A stretch of DNA of 55,640 nt from an uncultured Bilophila sp. (GTDB lineage: Bacteria; Desulfobacterota; Desulfovibrionia; Desulfovibrionales; Desulfovibrionaceae), in assembly GCA_910585945.1 (NCBI GenBank), contig CAJUHZ010000015.1, positions 1-55,640 on the forward strand, written 5' to 3'. Of the stretch, positions 24,889 through 33,452 are shown in pieces. The first letter of the stretch is position 1; the number at the start of each line of letters is the position of its first letter. A program made the position numbers and the translations under genes. The notes beneath the pieces were generated by a model, which saw only the letters and a list, made by a program, of their open reading frames with translations, did no database searches and was not told the DNA's origin.

Positions 24889-26220
24889 TCATTTCGGAAT
24901 GGCCCCCCAGCGCGGGAAGGAGGCGTCTCCGGAGCCTGTGGGCACCTTTTTGGCGTCCCCCCCGTGCCGGGTGATCAGATAAATCTGCCTGGAACCGCTG
25001 CGGTTGGAAGTGAAGGCCAGAAAATAACTGTCCGGAGCAAAGGCCGGCTGTTCGTCGCTCCCCGGCCCGAAGGTCACCTGCCGCTCCACGCCCGTGAGCA
25101 TGTCCTGCACAAAGATGCGATGCCCGCTGTCGGTCAGCCGGGAAAAGGCGACAAGCGTGCCGTCCGGGCTGATGCTCGGCTCGGTGTTGTAACTGCCCTG
25201 CCGGCTGACGCGGGTGACCGTGCCCGTCTTCAGATCCTTGACGAAAATCTGCGGACTCCCCATCCGGCTCGATGTGAAGGCCATTTTCGTGCCCGTGGCG
25301 TCAAAGGTGGGCGAAACATTGATGGCCGGGCTTTCCTCCAGGGCGCGCTCTTTCTGAAAGGCATGATTGAGCAGGTAGATATCCGGGTACTTGCCGGTGG
25401 ACAGGCTGACGGCAACCTTGTTGTCCGGCATGAAAACCGGGCCGATGACCGTATTGCCGGGGAAGCGGATGCGCTGCACCCGGTTGGTCAGGCGATCCCA
25501 CACGCCAAGGGCATGGGAGCGGTCGTCAAGATGCCCGAACACCACAAAACGCCCGTCCATGGACCAGGAAGGCGACATGGCCTGCCCCGGAATATCCGTG
25601 ATCTTGCGGAGGTTCCGCCCGGTGGGCTTGACCGTCCAGACGTCGCGCTTGTACTTGCCGGAGCCTGTCTTCACAAAGGCCAGGGTGGAGAGAAAGAAAT
25701 CGCCGTGCCCTGTCAGGGCTTTCATCAGATCGGCGCAGAAGCGGTCCGCCACTTCGTTGATTTCCTTCCTGACCACGCCGCTGTAGGAGTTGCCGAACAC
25801 GAACTGGCCGGACGAGGTTTCGTACAGGCGCAGTTCCACTGTCGAGCCTTCCTTGTCCCCCCTGGGCCAGCCGGCGGTGATCAGCATGTCCGCCCCGGCA
25901 AGCTGAAAGCGCTTGAAATCGATGTTCGGCGGCTGGTAGCCGTTGAGCTTGTCGCCGTTGAGAATGGCGCGCGGATCGGTCAGACGCACAAAGGGCAGAA
26001 AGCTCAGATCCTCGCGAATGGCGCGGGCCAGCTCCGCGCCAAGCCCGGTTGCGGGCTGCGCGTTCGGCCCCAGAGGGGCGGCCAGGGCAAGCTTGACCAC
26101 ATTTTCGGCAGGGCCGTAAATGTTCACGCGCATGGCCGCCTCGGCCCGGCCGGCCAGCGCGCACAACGCCGCGACGCAGAGCGCCAGCGTCAGAACGCGA
26201 CTGAAAAAAACGTGTTTCAT
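24889..26220 (-). CDS. tolB: TolB, Tol-Pal periplasmic propeller protein
   Basis: Periplasmic beta-propeller that binds Pal and receives the TolA signal. Cleavable signal peptide (MKHVFFSRVLTLALCVAALCALAGRAEA), an N-terminal domain with LSFLPFVRLTDPRAILNG, then six-bladed propeller repeats with the pattern SPSWSMDGRFVVFG, SPTFDATGTKMAFTSSR, EPSISPDGTLVAFSR, QPAFAPDSYFLAFTSNRSGSRQIYL. 443 aa. ATG 26220 has AAGG upstream and starts at the signal peptide. tolQ, tolR and tolA are not in the window. Confidence 0.95.
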   Translation of the reverse strand: MKHVFFSRVLTLALCVAALCALAGRAEAAMRVNIYGPAENVVKLALAAPLGPNAQPATGLGAELARAIREDLSFLPFVRLTDPRAILNGDKLNGYQPPNIDFKRFQLAGADMLITAGWPRGDKEGSTVELRLYETSSGQFVFGNSYSGVVRKEINEVADRFCADLMKALTGHGDFFLSTLAFVKTGSGKYKRDVWTVKPTGRNLRKITDIPGQAMSPSWSMDGRFVVFGHLDDRSHALGVWDRLTNRVQRIRFPGNTVIGPVFMPDNKVAVSLSTGKYPDIYLLNHAFQKERALEESPAINVSPTFDATGTKMAFTSSRMGSPQIFVKDLKTGTVTRVSRQGSYNTEPSISPDGTLVAFSRLTDSGHRIFVQDMLTGVERQVTFGPGSDEQPAFAPDSYFLAFTSNRSGSRQIYLITRHGGDAKKVPTGSGDASFPRWGAIPK

Positions 26221-26258
26221 CGGAACTACCTTGCTGTTTTTGGGGGTTGATGCAGACG

Positions 26259-27596
26259 TTACGGGCGATCGCCCCGGCCCACGCAAAAGTAGGCGAAGCC
26301 CCGCCGCGCCATGATCGGCGGCGAATACAGATTGCGGCCGTCAAACACAATGGGCGCGACAAGCAGATCGCGCACGCGATCGAAGTCCGGATTGCGGAAC
26401 TCGTTCCATTCCGTCGCCACAAGCAGCGCGTCCGCCCCGTCGCAGACGGCATAGGGTCCATCCTCTATGCTGACCAGCGCGTTGTCGGCAAGCAGCCGCC
26501 GGGCGTTGGCCGCGGCCACGGGGTCAAAGGCCCGCACGCGCATTCCGGCCCCGGTCAGTTCTTCAATAATGGCCAGGGCGGGCGATTCGCGCATGTCGTC
26601 CGTATTGGCCTTGAAGGCCAGGCCCCACAAGGCCAGGGTTTTGCCCCGCACGCCGCCCTGCGGCGCGAAGTACGCCATGATCCGATCGGCCATGCTCCGC
26701 TTTTGCCGCTCGTTGACCCGCTCCACCGCCTCCAGCAGTTCGGGCGTCATGCCGGCCGCGCGCGCGGTGTGGATGAGCGCCTTGACGTCCTTCGGAAAGC
26801 ACGATCCACCGTACCCCAGGCCGGGATAGATAAAATGATAACCGATGCGGTGATCCGCGCCGATGCCCGTGCGAACGTCCCGCACATCCGCGCCCACCCG
26901 CTCGCACAGGGTTGCGATCTCGTTGATAAAGGAAATCTTCGAGGCCAACATGCAGTTGGCGGCGTATTTGGTCATTTCCGCACTTCGCACGCCCATGACC
27001 ACGAGCTTTTCCCGACTGCGGGCAAACGGCGCGTAGAGTTCGCGCAGCATGTCCGCGGCGCGCTCGGAATCCGTGCCGACAATGACGCGATCCGGCTTCA
27101 TGAAGTCGGCTACGGCATCGCCTTCCTTGAGAAATTCCGGGTTGGAAACGACGTCAAAGGGAATGGACGCGCCCCGTTCGGCAAGGGTTTCCGCAATGAT
27201 GGCGCGCACGCGATCCGCCGTGCCGACCGGGACGGTGGACTTGTCCACCACAACAAGCGGACCCTGCATGTGCTGGCCGATATCGCGCGCCACGGCCTCG
27301 ACATGGGACAAGTCGCAGGAGCCGTCCGGCCGGGGCGGCGTGCCCACGGTGATGAACACGAATTGCGCGTTCCGCAAGCCGGCGGCGATATCCGTGGTAA
27401 AGACAAGGCGGCCCGCGGCATGGTTGCGCCGCGTCAGATCCTCAAGCCCCGGCTCGAAGATGTGAACCCGCCCGCTTTCCAGCAGCGAGACCACATCGGG
27501 GTTGACGTCCACGCAACAGGTCTCGTTCCCCATTTCCGCAAAACAGGCCGCGCTCACCAGCCCCACATAGCCTGTACCCACAATACACAAACGCAT
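26259..27596 (-). CDS. ugd: UDP-glucose 6-dehydrogenase
   Basis: Oxidises UDP-glucose to UDP-glucuronate with two NAD+, supplying uronic acids for surface polysaccharides. The Rossmann motif is GTGYVGL (residues 7-13), then ITVGTPPRPDG, KSTVPVGT and NPEFLKEGDAV. The catalytic Cys is Cys266 in GYGGSCFPKD. 445 aa, the usual size. The gene lies 38 nt upstream of tolB on the same strand, though a functional link is not obvious. Distinguishing it from UDP-mannuronate-type dehydrogenases rests on the FLKEG and GGSCFPKD forms. Confidence 0.92.
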   Translation of the reverse strand: MRLCIVGTGYVGLVSAACFAEMGNETCCVDVNPDVVSLLESGRVHIFEPGLEDLTRRNHAAGRLVFTTDIAAGLRNAQFVFITVGTPPRPDGSCDLSHVEAVARDIGQHMQGPLVVVDKSTVPVGTADRVRAIIAETLAERGASIPFDVVSNPEFLKEGDAVADFMKPDRVIVGTDSERAADMLRELYAPFARSREKLVVMGVRSAEMTKYAANCMLASKISFINEIATLCERVGADVRDVRTGIGADHRIGYHFIYPGLGYGGSCFPKDVKALIHTARAAGMTPELLEAVERVNERQKRSMADRIMAYFAPQGGVRGKTLALWGLAFKANTDDMRESPALAIIEELTGAGMRVRAFDPVAAANARRLLADNALVSIEDGPYAVCDGADALLVATEWNEFRNPDFDRVRDLLVAPIVFDGRNLYSPPIMARRGFAYFCVGRGDRP

Positions 27597-27833
27597 GCTT
27601 CACTCCGTATCACGCCGACAGCGCCCTGAAAAAAATTTCCCCGGTCTGTATACGCGGCGCGTTTTTGCCCGTCAACGCGAAGGCCGCGCGAGGACGGGGC
27701 AAAGGCATTGGGCGGCCTGGGGATCGGACGAAAAAAGGTGGCCTTGCAGCAGGCGAGTTCATGAGGATCGTCCCTGAAATCCAAAGCGTGTCAGGAGCGG
27801 AAGCGAAAATCAGCAAGCGGGATATGCGCAGCG

Positions 27834-28154
27834 TCACTGTTCCAGAAATCTCATTGTTTCAGGGCTGCAAGATAATATTTTAAGGAGGGCGCGGGCCGCT
27901 CCTGTCGGGCGACGCTTGCCCTGTTCCCAATTGCGCAGAGTGGCAAGCGGCACATTGATGCGCCTGGAAAACTCTTCCTGAGTCAGCAAAAGACGCTTTC
28001 GGATATTCCGGATATGCAGAGCCATATCCTGTACTGCTTCCGCATCGTCTTCCTCCTTTTGTCTTGTGATTTCTTCTTCGGTTGTAGCGTCTATCCTGAC
28101 AAAATCAGCTCGTCCGCCTCCGGGATGATTTATTTCAACCTTGACGATACCCAT
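27834..28154 (-). CDS. XRE-family antitoxin/repressor paired with brnT
   Basis: 106 aa. The N-terminal ~45 residues are acidic and Thr/Glu-rich; the C-terminal HTH_3 domain (about 48-100) is clear: HIRNIRKRLLLTQEEFSRRINVPLATLRNWEQGKRRPTGAARALLKIL. GAGAGGTG stands before ATG 28154. Its first 20 bases overlap the 3' end of brnT, the normal coupling of a toxin-first module. The region has lower GC than its neighbours, suggesting acquisition. XRE proteins are known partners of BrnT toxins and usually repress their own operon. Confidence 0.85.
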   Translation of the reverse strand: MGIVKVEINHPGGGRADFVRIDATTEEEITRQKEEDDAEAVQDMALHIRNIRKRLLLTQEEFSRRINVPLATLRNWEQGKRRPTGAARALLKILSCSPETMRFLEQ

Positions 28155-28409
28155 ACTTTTTCACCTCTCTGAAATTCGCTTTGCGAGCGGAGGTAATTCG
28201 GACAGTATTTCCACGCAAGGTATAAACCACGCAAAAGAGGCGATCTTCTCTTTTTCCAAAGGTAATATAGCGTGGTTCTCCATAGTTTTCTCTCAAGTCC
28301 TGGAAGGTTATGCGACAAGGATCGAAAAAAACATCTGCCGCAAAACGAAAATCAAACCCCCGTTGCAGATAACAGGCATCGCTTTTTTATCATCCCACTC
28401 AAATTCCAT
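28135..28409 (-). pseudogene. brnT: BrnT-family toxin, interrupted by a one-base frameshift
   Basis: From ATG 28409 the frame reads MEFEWDDKK, the classic BrnT start, then leaves frame at a run of six A bases (28382-28387 on the plus strand as T). With seven A bases it would give a 91-aa protein: ...ACYLQRGFDFRFAADVFFDP, YGEPRYITFGKREDRLF, VVYTLRGNTVRITSARKA, ending at TGA 28135. That is the full BrnT length and motif set, a RelE-fold mRNA interferase. Either the toxin is dead, the base is a sequencing error, or slippage on the A run restores it. A TTGACG-N17-TACTTT site lies just upstream. Confidence 0.85.
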
Positions 28410-28541
28410 ATCGAAAAGTAAGCCTTTGGCGTACTTTCGTCAACTTTTTTCGTCACAGACAGCAAGACTGAAGCAGCTTGCCCCGAAGAGTCGCCGTGCC
28501 GTGTCAACACGTTTTGACAGGGGGTGGGGAAGGAGTTACCT

Positions 28542-28631
28542 ATGCTTCGCAAAGTCCCCGTGAACCCGAACCTGACGCTCCGAGATTTCCCATGCTCACC
28601 ATGCCTTCCGATCTGCCTGCTCCCGCGTTGA
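28542..28631 (+). CDS. Possible 29-codon leader ORF overlapping the nrdJ start
   Basis: ATG 28542 is preceded at 6 nt by AAGGAG, the best ribosome site in this area. The frame encodes MLRKVPVNPNLTLRDFPCSP followed by nine residues and TGA 28629-28631, past the nrdJ ATG at 28592 and in another frame. No homology is recognised. It could be a regulatory uORF, or translation from this site could re-initiate at nrdJ. A TTGACA at 28514 might instead start transcription downstream of this ATG, which would make it irrelevant. Confidence 0.35.
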   Translation: MLRKVPVNPNLTLRDFPCSPCLPICLLPR

Positions 28632-30823
28632 GCCGCAATGCCGAGACGGTGCTTGCCAAACGCTATTACCGCAAGGATGAAAACGGCGCGCCCGTGGAAG
28701 ACGCCCGCGCCCTCTTCTGGCGGGTGGCGGCCGCCGTCGCCGCCGTGGAAGATGAAAGCCGCTCGCCCTGGAATCGGGCCGCCCTTGCCGTCGCCTTTTA
28801 CGATCTCATGGCAAGCCGGCGCTTCCTGCCCAATTCGCCAACGCTCATGAACGCCGGTTCGGATCTCGGGCAGCTTTCCGCCTGTTTCGTCCTGCCTGTG
28901 GGCGACTCCATCGAGGAAATTTTCGACGCCGTGAAGTTCGCGGCCATGATCCACAAATCGGGCGGCGGCACGGGCTTTTCCTTTTCGCGCCTGCGGCCCA
29001 AGGACGCGCGCGTCGGCTCCACGGGCGGGGTGGCCTCGGGGCCGGTGTCCTTCCTGCGCATTTTCAATACCGCCACCGAGCAGATCAAGCAGGGCGGCGC
29101 GCGCCGGGGCGCGAACATGGGCGTTCTGCGCGTGGATCATCCCGATATCCTGGAATTCATCCGCGCCAAGGAACAGGAAGGGGAATTCAACAATTTCAAC
29201 CTCTCCGTGGGCATTACCGAAGCCTTCATGCAGGCTGTGGAGGATGACGCCGACTACCCCCTGATCGCCCCGAACACCGGCCTGGAACAGGGGCGGCTGC
29301 GCGCCCGCGAGGTCTTTGACCTGCTGGCGGAAAAAGCCTGGCTCAGCGGCGATCCGGGCATCGTGTTTCTCGATCGCATCAACCGGGACAATCCCACCCC
29401 GGCACAGGGCGAAATCGAAAGCACCAACCCCTGCGGGGAGCAACCCCTCCTCCCCTATGAAGCCTGCAACCTCGGCTCCATCAACCTTGCCGCCTTCTTC
29501 ACGGAAGACGCGCCAGACAGGGGCGACGCCGGCATCGACTGGGACGCCCTGGGCGAAACCGTGCGCCTGGCCGTGCGCTTTCTGGACAACGTGATCGACG
29601 CGTCGCGCTTTCCGCTGGATCGCATCGCCGCACAGGTGCGCCGGAACCGCAAAATCGGCCTCGGCGTCATGGGCTGGGCGGATCTTCTCTTTCAGCTCCG
29701 CATTCCCTACGACTCCGCCGAAGCCGTGGCCCTGGCCGAACGGGTCATGGACTTTATCCGGACCGCCGGTCGGGAGGCGTCGACACGGCTTGCGCAAGAG
29801 CGCGGTCCCTTCCCCGCCTGGGCCGAATCGATCTACCCCGGCCTCGGCGTGGGGCCGTTGCGCAACGCCACCGTCACCACCATCGCGCCCACGGGCACGC
29901 TGTCCATCCTTGCCGGCTGTTCCTCCGGGATAGAGCCGCTGTTCGCCCTCAGCTTCGCCCGCAACGTCATGGACGGCGAACGCCTGATCGAGGTGAATCC
30001 CCACTTTGAGCGCGCCCTGGCCGAAGCCGGGCTGCACAGTGCGGAACTGGCCGAAAAGGTGAGCCGGCAAGGCTCCGTCCGCGCCCTGGAGGAAGTGCCG
30101 GCCGCCCTGCGCCGGATCTTTGTCACGGCCCTGGATATCGCTCCCGAATGGCACTTGCGGATGCAGGCGGCGTTTCAGCGCCATACGGACAACGCGGTTT
30201 CCAAAACGGTCAACCTGCCCCACAGCGCCACGGTGGAAGACATCCGGTCCATCTACCGCATGGCCTGCGCGGAGGGCTGCAAGGGCGTGACCGTGTACCG
30301 CGACGGCTGCAAGGCCACCCAGGTGCTCACCACCGGCGCGGCCGACAGCCGCGCGCCCGCCTCCACCAGAGTGCGCGAACGGCCCGATTTCGTCACCGGC
30401 TTCACCCAGAAAATCCAGACCGGCCTCGGGGGCATGTATCTGACGGTCAACGAAGTGGACGGCAAGCCCTTTGAGGTGTTCGCCACCATCGGCAAGTCCG
30501 GCCATTCGGTCACGGCCAAGGCGGAAGCCATCGGCCGGCTTGTTTCCCTGGCCTTCCGCTCGGGCATCGACGTGCGCGATGTGGTGGGGCAACTCAAGGG
30601 CATCGGCGGCGAGCATCCCGTGTTTCAGCAAAAGGGGCTGCTTCTCTCCATCCCCGACGCGATCGCCTGGGTGCTGGAAAACCGCTACCTGAACGGCCGG
30701 GCGCAAACGTCGCCAGCGGGCGATCTTCTCACCCGTCACCTCTGCCCCGACTGCGGCGCGGAACTCGTCTTTCAGGAAGGCTGCCACGCCTGCCCCAAAT
30801 GCGCCTACACCAAATGCGGGTAG
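28592..30823 (+). CDS. nrdJ: Adenosylcobalamin-dependent ribonucleotide reductase (class II)
   Basis: Makes deoxynucleotides without oxygen need, using a B12-derived radical. About 743 aa from ATG 28592. Signatures: NSPTLMNAG and LSACFVLP with Cys98; KSGGGTGFSFSRLRP; ESTNPCGEQPLLPYEACNLGSINL with Asn279, Cys281 (thiyl radical), Glu283 and Cys292 (redox partner of Cys98); and VTTIAPTGTLSILAGCSSGIEP. A C-terminal DUF follows, then a four-Cys tail (HLCPDCGAEL, CHACPKCAYTKC). The start is uncertain: 28592 and 28601 lack an SD, and the frame is open further upstream. Divergent from the brnT module. Confidence 0.94.
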   Translation: MLTMPSDLPAPALSRNAETVLAKRYYRKDENGAPVEDARALFWRVAAAVAAVEDESRSPWNRAALAVAFYDLMASRRFLPNSPTLMNAGSDLGQLSACFVLPVGDSIEEIFDAVKFAAMIHKSGGGTGFSFSRLRPKDARVGSTGGVASGPVSFLRIFNTATEQIKQGGARRGANMGVLRVDHPDILEFIRAKEQEGEFNNFNLSVGITEAFMQAVEDDADYPLIAPNTGLEQGRLRAREVFDLLAEKAWLSGDPGIVFLDRINRDNPTPAQGEIESTNPCGEQPLLPYEACNLGSINLAAFFTEDAPDRGDAGIDWDALGETVRLAVRFLDNVIDASRFPLDRIAAQVRRNRKIGLGVMGWADLLFQLRIPYDSAEAVALAERVMDFIRTAGREASTRLAQERGPFPAWAESIYPGLGVGPLRNATVTTIAPTGTLSILAGCSSGIEPLFALSFARNVMDGERLIEVNPHFERALAEAGLHSAELAEKVSRQGSVRALEEVPAALRRIFVTALDIAPEWHLRMQAAFQRHTDNAVSKTVNLPHSATVEDIRSIYRMACAEGCKGVTVYRDGCKATQVLTTGAADSRAPASTRVRERPDFVTGFTQKIQTGLGGMYLTVNEVDGKPFEVFATIGKSGHSVTAKAEAIGRLVSLAFRSGIDVRDVVGQLKGIGGEHPVFQQKGLLLSIPDAIAWVLENRYLNGRAQTSPAGDLLTRHLCPDCGAELVFQEGCHACPKCAYTKCG

Positions 30824-31000
30824 CCCTCCCCGGACACGTCATGAGGGGAAAAATGAAAAACCGGATCGATCGCAAGACAACTGACGGAAAATAAGCTCCT
30901 TTTTCATGATAACCATGTGACGCATCCCTGTCGTGTGCTTCAATGGGGTTTGCCCGGCCGGCCGTGAAGGAGCCGCCGGCATACTCCAAGGAGGTTTCAC

Positions 31001-32041
31001 ATGGTATCCGAACAAATTTTGAACGTCTTCAGTTGGACGTCGTGGGGGAGCATTTTCGCCGGCGGCGTCGCGGCGGTGGGCGTATCCATCGTCATGGCCG
31101 TCTTCGGGGTGGCGCTCGGCTTCACGGTGCTGGATCCCAAGGCGAATGATCCGGCCGCGGGGCTTGGTCTGGCCTTTGGCGCGTGGTCGTTCATTTCCGT
31201 GGTGGCGAGCATGGCGGTGGGCGGCTTTGTGGCCGGGCTGGCCGCCGGACGGCACGGCGTCGAGCACGGCTTTCTGGTGTGGGCGCTCGTGCTGATCACG
31301 GCCACGCTCCTCAGCGGCATCGCCACCAGCTCCGCCCTGCGCACGCTCGGCTCGACGGTGAAGACCCTGGGGTCCGGCACGGCCGAAGTGATTTCATCCG
31401 TCGGCAAGGGCGCGGCACAGGCGGCCTCGGGCGCGGTGGCGGAACTGCGTGACAGCATCAACCTCCATGTCGACTCCGAAAAGCTCACCAGAGATATCGG
31501 CGCTGTCCTGCGCGATACGGGCATCGAAACCCTGCAACCCGACTATTTGCAGGGCCAGATGCGCGAAGCTCGCTCCGACGTGCGCAACGCGCTTCATCAG
31601 CTCACCCTTGAGCCGGGGAATTCGGATCAGATCATTTCCGCATTTCTGCAAAAGCAGGAGCAGCGGCTTTCCGCGCTGGCCGACGGCGTCGACAAGGAAA
31701 ATGCGGTGGAAGCCCTGATGCGCGTGCGCAACGTGCCGCGCAACGAGGCGGAAAAGATGCTGGACAACGCCATAGGCGCGTACGAACAAGTGGTTTCCAA
31801 GGCCAGGGAAGCGCTTTCCGAAGCGCGCGAACAGGTGCAGGACGCCCGTGAATACCTGAAGACCCTGAGCGTCCAGGCGCGGGAAAAGGCCGACAACCTC
31901 GCCTCGACAGCCGCCAGGGCCGCTCTTGCCGCCGGGCTGGCCCTGCTTGTGGCCGCGGCCGTCAGCATGGGCGCGGGCGCGTGGGGGGCTTCCCACTCGA
32001 CGGACTGGTACACGGTGCAAAAGAGCTTTGTGATCCGCTAG
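31001..32041 (+). CDS. Membrane protein of unknown function
   Basis: 346 aa with a perfect AAGGAGG site. Three hydrophobic segments near the N-terminus (about 12-40, 55-80, 86-108) have small-residue packing (SIFAGGVAAVGVSIVMAVFG, MAVGGFVAGLAAG). A long charged helical region follows (about 120-305, AREALSEAREQVQDAREYLKTLSVQAREKAD, coiled-coil-like), then a fourth membrane segment (about 308-332). The N-terminal part resembles the TIGR04086/YrzE-like type of small membrane domain, but I would not claim membership. The stop codon TAG shares its G with the first base of the MITE-like element, so insertion may have set the present C-terminus. Confidence 0.75.
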   Translation: MVSEQILNVFSWTSWGSIFAGGVAAVGVSIVMAVFGVALGFTVLDPKANDPAAGLGLAFGAWSFISVVASMAVGGFVAGLAAGRHGVEHGFLVWALVLITATLLSGIATSSALRTLGSTVKTLGSGTAEVISSVGKGAAQAASGAVAELRDSINLHVDSEKLTRDIGAVLRDTGIETLQPDYLQGQMREARSDVRNALHQLTLEPGNSDQIISAFLQKQEQRLSALADGVDKENAVEALMRVRNVPRNEAEKMLDNAIGAYEQVVSKAREALSEAREQVQDAREYLKTLSVQAREKADNLASTAARAALAAGLALLVAAAVSMGAGAWGASHSTDWYTVQKSFVIR

Positions 32042-32182
32042 GGCGTGTTCACACTACGGGAAATGTTGTTCTCCACCAAGAAAAAAGGCTTTTTATGAAG
32101 GGAATGTACCCTTATGGTACCTGACCGGAATAAAAAGCCTTTTTGACGCAGGCAGAACAAGAGCGTAGTCGGAACACGTCCC
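32041..32182. mobile_element. MITE-like element with terminal inverted repeats
   Basis: The left end GGGCGTGTTCACACTACG and the inverted right end GGGACGTGTTCCGACTACG match at all but two positions plus one gap. Inside is a perfect 15-bp inverted repeat (32082-32096 with 32130-32144: AAAAAGGCTTTTTAT / ATAAAAAGCCTTTTT) around a 33-nt core. No transposase. Ends of the GGGCGTGTTC type recall some IS5-family elements (from memory). No clear target duplication is seen. Confidence 0.65.
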
Positions 32183-32189
32183 AGGCTGG

Positions 32190-32320
32190 ATCGTTCGCGA
32201 AAAATCACGTTTTTTCGCGAATGAACCCGGTCTCGCCGCCGCAAAATCCCTGCGGGGTTGCAGCGTCTGCTTTTGCAAGCAGACACCAGGGTCTCGCGGA
32301 AGGGAAATGACTTGTTGTTT
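32190..32320 (+). repeat. Divergent multi-hairpin repeat, copy A2
   Basis: Contains TTCGCGAAAAA-tcacg-T-TTTTTCGCGAA, the counterpart of the CCAAAAACCACGTTTTTTGG hairpin in A1/A3. It is followed by GTCTGCTT-ttgc-AAGCAGAC and GGGAAATGACTTG, and then directly by repeat B2. Same arrangement as A1-B1 but with different stem sequences. Confidence 0.6.
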
Positions 32321-32380
32321 CGGGGCGCTGCCCCGTGTCCCGGCGGGGGGAATCATTCCCCCCGAACCTCTTGGCATGAG
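32321..32380 (+). repeat. GC-rich double-hairpin repeat, copy B2
   Basis: CGGGGC-gct-GCCCCG, GTGTCCCG linker, CGGGGGG-aatcatt-CCCCCCG, AACC. It differs from B1 by a few bases and again lies between convergent genes (31001-32041 and 32389-33342), ending close to the stop of the latter. Confidence 0.8.
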
Positions 32381-32388
32381 GGCTGACC

Positions 32389-33342
32389 TCAGGGGCGGCG
32401 TGAACCTTCCCTGCACGGCTCGAAGCACACCCAGAAGTCCGTTCTGATTTCCAGCGGCTTCTGCTGGCCTTCGGGATCCTGAAGGGGATCGCCCGCGTCG
32501 CTTGCCGCAAACACCCACCAGCCGGCTCTGGGGCAGGCGAAGGTGAACACGCCCTGACTGTCGGCCCGAAGTTCCTGCGTCGCCTGATAGGGGGCGGGAC
32601 GCGGGGAGCGTCTGTTTTTTGGGGGAGCAGGGCTTTGCCCGGCGGCGGGCAGGGGGCGCATGTCCGGCTTGACCGCACTGTTCAGCCAGGCGATCTCCAC
32701 CCGCGCGCCCGGAACCGGCTTGCCCTCCCGCACCACCTGCCCGGTAAAGCTCATGCCGGCGCACAGCCCAAAGGGGCGGCTCAGGGGCACAATCTCGAAA
32801 GGCAGGCCCGCCGGCCTGTCCCAGCCCTCGGCCGATCCAAGAGCCGCAACCTGCACCTTGCTCACATGCTGCACAAAACGATCCGCCTCGGGTTGCCAGG
32901 TGGCCTTGGTTTGCAGCACAAAATGATGCGCTCCGGCTTCGGGCAGGGGCACGACAGCCCGGTAGCCCGGCTGATCGTAGATCATGACTTCTTCCACAAG
33001 GGCAAGGTGCTCCATCCGTTGCGCTTCTTCCCCGCGAAAATGCAGCGCCGTGAACGACTGCGGCGGCTGCATGGGAAGCGCCTGACCCGAAAAGGGCTCA
33101 AGCGTGCTCATGGCGAGCGCGAGCGTCGGGTGATCTCGCGGGAAATCAGGGTCCAGAAAGGGCCGGAGCATATCAAGAGTGAAGTTGAGCGCGCTTTGCG
33201 GGGCTTCATCCACAACCGCTTTTTCCGGCAGAATCAGGGCGAAATTCGTGGGAACGGGACTCGCTGAGGCCCCGGCCGCGTTCAGCCAGACCAGCGCAAG
33301 GAACACGGCGAAAAGACGGAAAGCGACACAGGAACGGAACAT
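32389..33342 (-). CDS. DUF4198-like periplasmic protein
   Basis: 317 aa from ATG 33342, with GGGAGG upstream. Signal peptide (FRLFAVFLALVWLNAAGASA). The body has HHFVLQTKATWQPEADRFVQHVSKVQVAALGSAEGWDRPAGLPFEIVPLSRPFGLCAGMSFTGQVVREGKPVPGARVEIAWLN, then a C-terminal beta domain ending in GVFTFACPRAGWWVFAAS. That layout fits DUF4198/NikM-like proteins, which occur with Ni/Co uptake systems. No transporter genes adjoin it, so a metal role is only a guess. A Pro/Arg/Lys-rich insert (about 250-270) interrupts the second domain. Confidence 0.7.
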   Translation of the reverse strand: MFRSCVAFRLFAVFLALVWLNAAGASASPVPTNFALILPEKAVVDEAPQSALNFTLDMLRPFLDPDFPRDHPTLALAMSTLEPFSGQALPMQPPQSFTALHFRGEEAQRMEHLALVEEVMIYDQPGYRAVVPLPEAGAHHFVLQTKATWQPEADRFVQHVSKVQVAALGSAEGWDRPAGLPFEIVPLSRPFGLCAGMSFTGQVVREGKPVPGARVEIAWLNSAVKPDMRPLPAAGQSPAPPKNRRSPRPAPYQATQELRADSQGVFTFACPRAGWWVFAASDAGDPLQDPEGQQKPLEIRTDFWVCFEPCREGSRRP

Positions 33343-33452
33343 GAAAACCTCCCGGAAGCGGCCGGATCCGCCGCCCGGACACGGCGGCGAAAAGCGCGGC
33401 TGACAGAATCCTCTCGTTTCACGAATCCCCGCCGGATGACGCATCAGGCGAT

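Noticed and set aside
28410..28591. Cobalamin riboswitch or NrdR box upstream of nrdJ
   Set aside because: No B12-box-like core and no NrdR palindrome seen; the space is also too short for a complete riboswitch.
28352..30787. 811-aa reading frame on the minus strand
   Set aside because: Fully antisense to nrdJ; long open frames opposite real genes are expected at this GC content, and the translation shows no family motif.
30853..30894. 13-aa ORF (MKNRIDRKTTDGK) behind GAGGGG
   Set aside because: Too short and without context to separate from chance.
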